Part shown: positions 61,474 through 64,000 of the stretch, piece after piece | How the letters are laid out: each line of letters opens with the position of its first letter | How positions within the stretch are numbered: position 1 is the stretch's first letter | Assembly (NCBI RefSeq): GCF_000420265.1 | Contig: NZ_ATUP01000002.1 | Coordinates: forward strand, 64,501 to 128,500 | Direction of reading: 5' to 3' | DNA from: Oceanicaulis alexandrii DSM 11625 | GTDB lineage: Bacteria; Pseudomonadota; Alphaproteobacteria; Caulobacterales; Maricaulaceae | Length of the DNA: 64,000 bases | The notes under the pieces: model-generated | Databases searched by the model: none | The model's input: the letters and a program-made list of their open reading frames with translations, nothing else | What the model was told of the DNA's origin: nothing | Made by a program: the position numbers and the translations under genes

Positions 61474-62130
61474 ATGCACGGTGATCATCTGTCCGGCCCG
61501 GTGTTTCGCGGCCAGCGGCGCGGCTTCATGCTGGTGCTGTCCAGCCCGTCGGGCGCAGGCAAGACGACCCTGTCCAAGCGGCTTCTGACCCAGAACCCCG
61601 ATCTGGTGCTGTCTGTATCTGCGACGACGCGTGAGCCTCGGCCGGGCGAAAAGCACGGCGAAGACTATTATTTCATGGAGCAGGGCGAGTTTATCGCCAA
61701 GACCAAGTCCAACGAATTCTATGAATGGGCGAAGGTGTTTGACCATTATTACGGCACCCCGAAAGGCCCTGTGGAAGAGGCGCTGGACGAAGGCCGTGAC
61801 GTCATCTTCGACATTGACTGGCAAGGCGCCCAGGCGTTGGCTGAAAGCGCGCCTGAAGACGTCGTGCGCGTCTTCATCCTGCCGCCCTCGCTGAAGCTGC
61901 TTCGCGACCGCTTGCACAAGCGCGCCCAGGACAGCGACGAGGTGATCGAGGGGCGGATGAACCGCGCCAAGGCGGAAATCGAGCACTGGGCCGAGTATGA
62001 TTATGTCGTGATCAATGACGACTTCTCGCGCGCGCTCGAAAAGCTCAGCCAGATCCTGCACGCCGAACGCCTGAAACGCTCCCGCCACCTCTGGCTTGAA
62101 GGCTTTGTCGACGCGCTGATGGAGGAATAG
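61474..62130 (+). CDS. gmk: Guanylate kinase
   Basis: Phosphorylates GMP to GDP with ATP. The 218-residue protein has the P-loop SSPSGAGKTTLSKR, the GMP-binding region SVSATTREPRPGEKHGEDY and the FDIDWQGAQAL block. It follows yicC by five bases. Together with guaB and guaA it completes guanine nucleotide synthesis. Confidence 0.97.
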   Translation: MHGDHLSGPVFRGQRRGFMLVLSSPSGAGKTTLSKRLLTQNPDLVLSVSATTREPRPGEKHGEDYYFMEQGEFIAKTKSNEFYEWAKVFDHYYGTPKGPVEEALDEGRDVIFDIDWQGAQALAESAPEDVVRVFILPPSLKLLRDRLHKRAQDSDEVIEGRMNRAKAEIEHWAEYDYVVINDDFSRALEKLSQILHAERLKRSRHLWLEGFVDALMEE

Positions 62131-62171
62131 GGAACCGGACGCGCAGTTCAGGCGTTTCTGCTTATTGAAAG

Positions 62172-62185
62172 TTTCTGCGCAGAAA
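62172..62185. promoter_or_regulatory. Perfect 14-bp palindrome just upstream of a membrane protein gene
   Basis: TTTCTGCGCAGAAA is a perfect palindrome eight bases before the ATG at 62194. It overlaps the presumed ribosome-binding region (AGAAAGACCC) and could be an operator or an RNA hairpin that hides it. Confidence 0.35.
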
Positions 62186-62193
62186 GACCCTTC

Positions 62194-63474
62194 ATGCTCT
62201 CCAGGGCCGAGTTTCTCGTCAATCGCGTGCTTCGGTCCATCTGGTTGCGTCCCGCCGCTTATGCGGCTGGCGCGGCGCTGGTCGTGCTGATCACGCCGCT
62301 GATCGACCCCTTCCTGCCATTTGAGTGGAAAGAGCTGGTCTCGACTGAGACCAACGAAGCGGTGCTCACCATTCTCGCCTCCAGCCTTCTGGCGGTGGCG
62401 ATTTTCTCGCTCTCCACCATGGTGGCGGCGTTGCGCTCCGCCTCCAGCTCGGCAACGCCGCGCGCCCGCGCCTTGTTGGTCGAAGACGCCGCGGCGCAGA
62501 ACGCCATCTCCACTTTTATCGGCGCGTTCCTGTTCAGCCTGCTTGGGGTGATCGGCAGCTTGCTGGGGCTGTATTCCGGATCCGGGCGCGTGATCCTGTT
62601 CGCCCTGACCGTGCTGCTGGTGCTGATCGTTGTGGCGACTTTGATCCGCTGGCTCGACCGATTGTCAAAGCTGGGCGACGTCACCGAAGCCATCCGCCGG
62701 GTGGAGGCTGTGGCCCAGACGGCCTTTGATCATGCGCCCGTGGCGCGCGATGTGGATGAAGCGCCAACCTTTGAAAGCGGCGTGGATTTACATCCCAAGG
62801 CGCCGGGCTTTGTGCAGAATGTGGCGCTCGAAAATCTCAGGGCGCTATGTGACCGTCTGGACTTGCAACTGGTCGTCAAAGCGCCGCCCGGCGCGTTTAC
62901 AGACGCTGGCGCGCCCTTGGCCCGTTTGTCGAAACCGGTCGAGGCCGCTGACGAGGACGCGCTGTGCGCCTGCTTCAATCTGGGTTCCGATCGCGATTTC
63001 CGTTCTGATCCGTGCTTTGGGCTGATTGTCCTGTCGGAGATTGCGTCCAAGGCGCTCTCGCCGGGCGTGAATGACCCCGGCACCGCCATTCACACCATTC
63101 GCGCGATCCAGCGCGTGCTGCACAAATGGTCAGTCACCTTGGCTGAAAAGGCCGATGAGGACACAGACCCAAAGGATCAGACGCAGCGCGTTTTCTTGCC
63201 CGGCATCTCAGTGCGGCACGCGCTGGAATGCGGCTTTGACCCAATCTCGTTTGACGGCGCCAACCGGCCCGTCATCACCCGCACCTTGCTCAGCGCCCTG
63301 TCCGGCCTGAAAGCGCAGGATGAGGCGCTGTTCAGCGCTCAGGCGGATGAGTTGGCGCAGGCCATGCTCGCGAGGGCCCGGTCTGCGATCCCCCATGACG
63401 CCGACAAGCAGGCGCTGGTTGCGGCCGCCGAGCGGCTGGGGTTCGGACCTGAGGACGCCGGCGAGAGCCTTTAG
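62194..63474 (+). CDS. DUF2254 family membrane protein
   Basis: A 426-residue membrane protein with four helices in the first 150 residues (about 20-40, 57-85, 108-130 and 133-152) and a long cytoplasmic C-terminal part. The pattern SLSTMVAALRSASSSATPRARALL and the motif SPGVNDPGTAIHTI are typical of DUF2254. The function of the family is not known. Start ATG 62194. It is separated from gmk by 63 bases. Confidence 0.85.
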   Translation: MLSRAEFLVNRVLRSIWLRPAAYAAGAALVVLITPLIDPFLPFEWKELVSTETNEAVLTILASSLLAVAIFSLSTMVAALRSASSSATPRARALLVEDAAAQNAISTFIGAFLFSLLGVIGSLLGLYSGSGRVILFALTVLLVLIVVATLIRWLDRLSKLGDVTEAIRRVEAVAQTAFDHAPVARDVDEAPTFESGVDLHPKAPGFVQNVALENLRALCDRLDLQLVVKAPPGAFTDAGAPLARLSKPVEAADEDALCACFNLGSDRDFRSDPCFGLIVLSEIASKALSPGVNDPGTAIHTIRAIQRVLHKWSVTLAEKADEDTDPKDQTQRVFLPGISVRHALECGFDPISFDGANRPVITRTLLSALSGLKAQDEALFSAQADELAQAMLARARSAIPHDADKQALVAAAERLGFGPEDAGESL

Positions 63475-63544
63475 GTTGGGGCGCTTCGCCTAAGTGTTGA
63501 CGCGTGTTAACCTCTCTCCCGATGAAACCCAGGGGAGGGAATCC

Positions 63545-64000
63545 ATGACCTTTAAAACCAGCCTGCTGATTGTCTCGAGCCTGTGTGTGCTAGCCGCCTG
63601 CGGTCCGGCCTCCACCGGCCCCGTCACCGTCAGCGCCTCTGAAGCGACCACCGCCACGGCGGTCTCTGTTCAGTCAGAGCCGGAGCTGGGCCATTCGGCC
63701 GAAGTGTTCTTCAACACCACCTCTTACGGCATGGGCGCGAGCTCAGGATACGCCTTCTCCAGCGAGACGGGCGAAATCCTGATTTCGTCTGATGAAACCG
63801 GGGTGATCAACGCCTATGCGCTTGACCCTGAGAGCGGCGATAAACGTGCGCTGACGGCGTCAGACACCAACGCCACCTATGCGCTGTCCTGGTTTCCCGA
63901 AGATGACCGCATCCTGGTGACCGCTGATGGCGGCGGGGACGAGCTCAATCATATTTATGTGCGTGAAGCCGATGGCGCCCTGCGCGACCTGACGCCGGGT
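63545..64000 (+). CDS. Lipoprotein, probable S9 (prolyl oligopeptidase) family peptidase, 5' part
   Basis: The gene runs off the window end; 152 residues are visible. The signal ends in the lipobox VLAAC (Cys19), so it is a lipoprotein. After a Thr/Ser/Ala-rich linker the sequence shows propeller-type repeats (SGYAFSSETGEILISSDETG, NAYALDPESGDKRALT, YALSWFPEDDRILVTADGGG, NHIYVREADGALRDL), each shown in short pieces, typical of the N-terminal propeller of S9 peptidases. GGGAGGGA precedes ATG 63545. The catalytic domain is not visible, so a TolB-like propeller protein is the alternative. Confidence 0.7.
   Translation, partial: MTFKTSLLIVSSLCVLAACGPASTGPVTVSASEATTATAVSVQSEPELGHSAEVFFNTTSYGMGASSGYAFSSETGEILISSDETGVINAYALDPESGDKRALTASDTNATYALSWFPEDDRILVTADGGGDELNHIYVREADGALRDLTPG

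Noticed and set aside
1-64000. tRNA, rRNA, CRISPR arrays, prophage or insertion sequences
   Set aside because: I looked in all intergenic gaps and saw no cloverleaf-like segment, regular spacer array, transposase or integrase gene.

Overview
The window is GC-rich, densely coded bacterial chromosome. I read 68 intact protein genes plus one cut at each edge, and no rRNA, tRNA, CRISPR array, prophage or insertion sequence. The gene set points to an alphaproteobacterium, most likely a marine Maricaulis/Oceanicaulis-type (Maricaulales/Hyphomonadales) organism. The signs are a bacterial COQ4-like protein, alphaproteobacterial HspQ, a long acidic-tailed L9, and the gene orders dnaB-alr-...-radA-cvpA-purF and rplI-rpsR-rpsF next to fabD-fabG-acpP-fabF-mltG-yicC-gmk. 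The placement is inferred from gene content only. No stretch of more than about 300 bases lacks a gene; the longest gaps (23605-23864, 53076-53304, 55843-56090) hold repeats, paired DnaA-box-like sites and a ribosomal-protein leader.

Region 1 (1-16.4 kb) is metabolic and accessory. It holds a beta-lactamase-fold serine hydrolase, a phosphoribosyltransferase, the methionine sulfoxide reductases msrB-msrA, and an aminotransferase joined to a TetR regulator that diverges from an outer-membrane barrel protein across a 21-bp palindrome. A quinone oxidoreductase and a second serine hydrolase follow. A LysR regulator then diverges from an unusual three-gene unit: an unknown protein, a GNAT acetyltransferase and an isochorismatase-fold protein lacking its catalytic cysteine. 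Next come an isoaspartyl peptidase and the tyrosine-degradation genes hmgA and fahA, preceded by a MarR-type palindrome.

Region 2 (16.4-31.3 kb) holds hspQ, ppx/gppA, rlmE, coq4, an orphan receiver protein, guaB, a PEP-mutase-family enzyme with ada, a tandem intergenic repeat, an RsmB-type rRNA methyltransferase, a copper-resistance operon (small His-rich protein, copA, copB) and guaA with cupin and slyX genes.

Region 3 (31.3-44.6 kb) holds a DJ-1/PfpI protein, a membrane LytTR regulator, an alpha/beta hydrolase, an M3 peptidase lipoprotein, an NnrU protein with a small membrane protein and an ECF sigma/anti-sigma-like pair, panB, a YfgM-like TPR membrane protein, bamB and der.

Region 4 (44.6-64 kb) is core housekeeping. 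On the minus strand lie dnaB, alr, mlaE, mlaF, radA, cvpA, purF and an SDR gene, several with 4-base overlaps. A second ECF sigma cassette, the ribosomal operon rpsF-rpsR-rplI, the fatty-acid operon fabD to gmk, a DUF2254 membrane protein and a truncated S9 peptidase lipoprotein complete it.

Purine synthesis recurs across the window (purF, guaB, guaA, gmk, a Gpt-like enzyme, ppx/gppA). I found no single large undescribed system. The best leads are the three-gene unit at 10.5-12.4 kb, the two ECF/membrane-protein cassettes, the tandem repeat at 23.7 kb, and the paired DnaA-box-like sites in front of dnaB.
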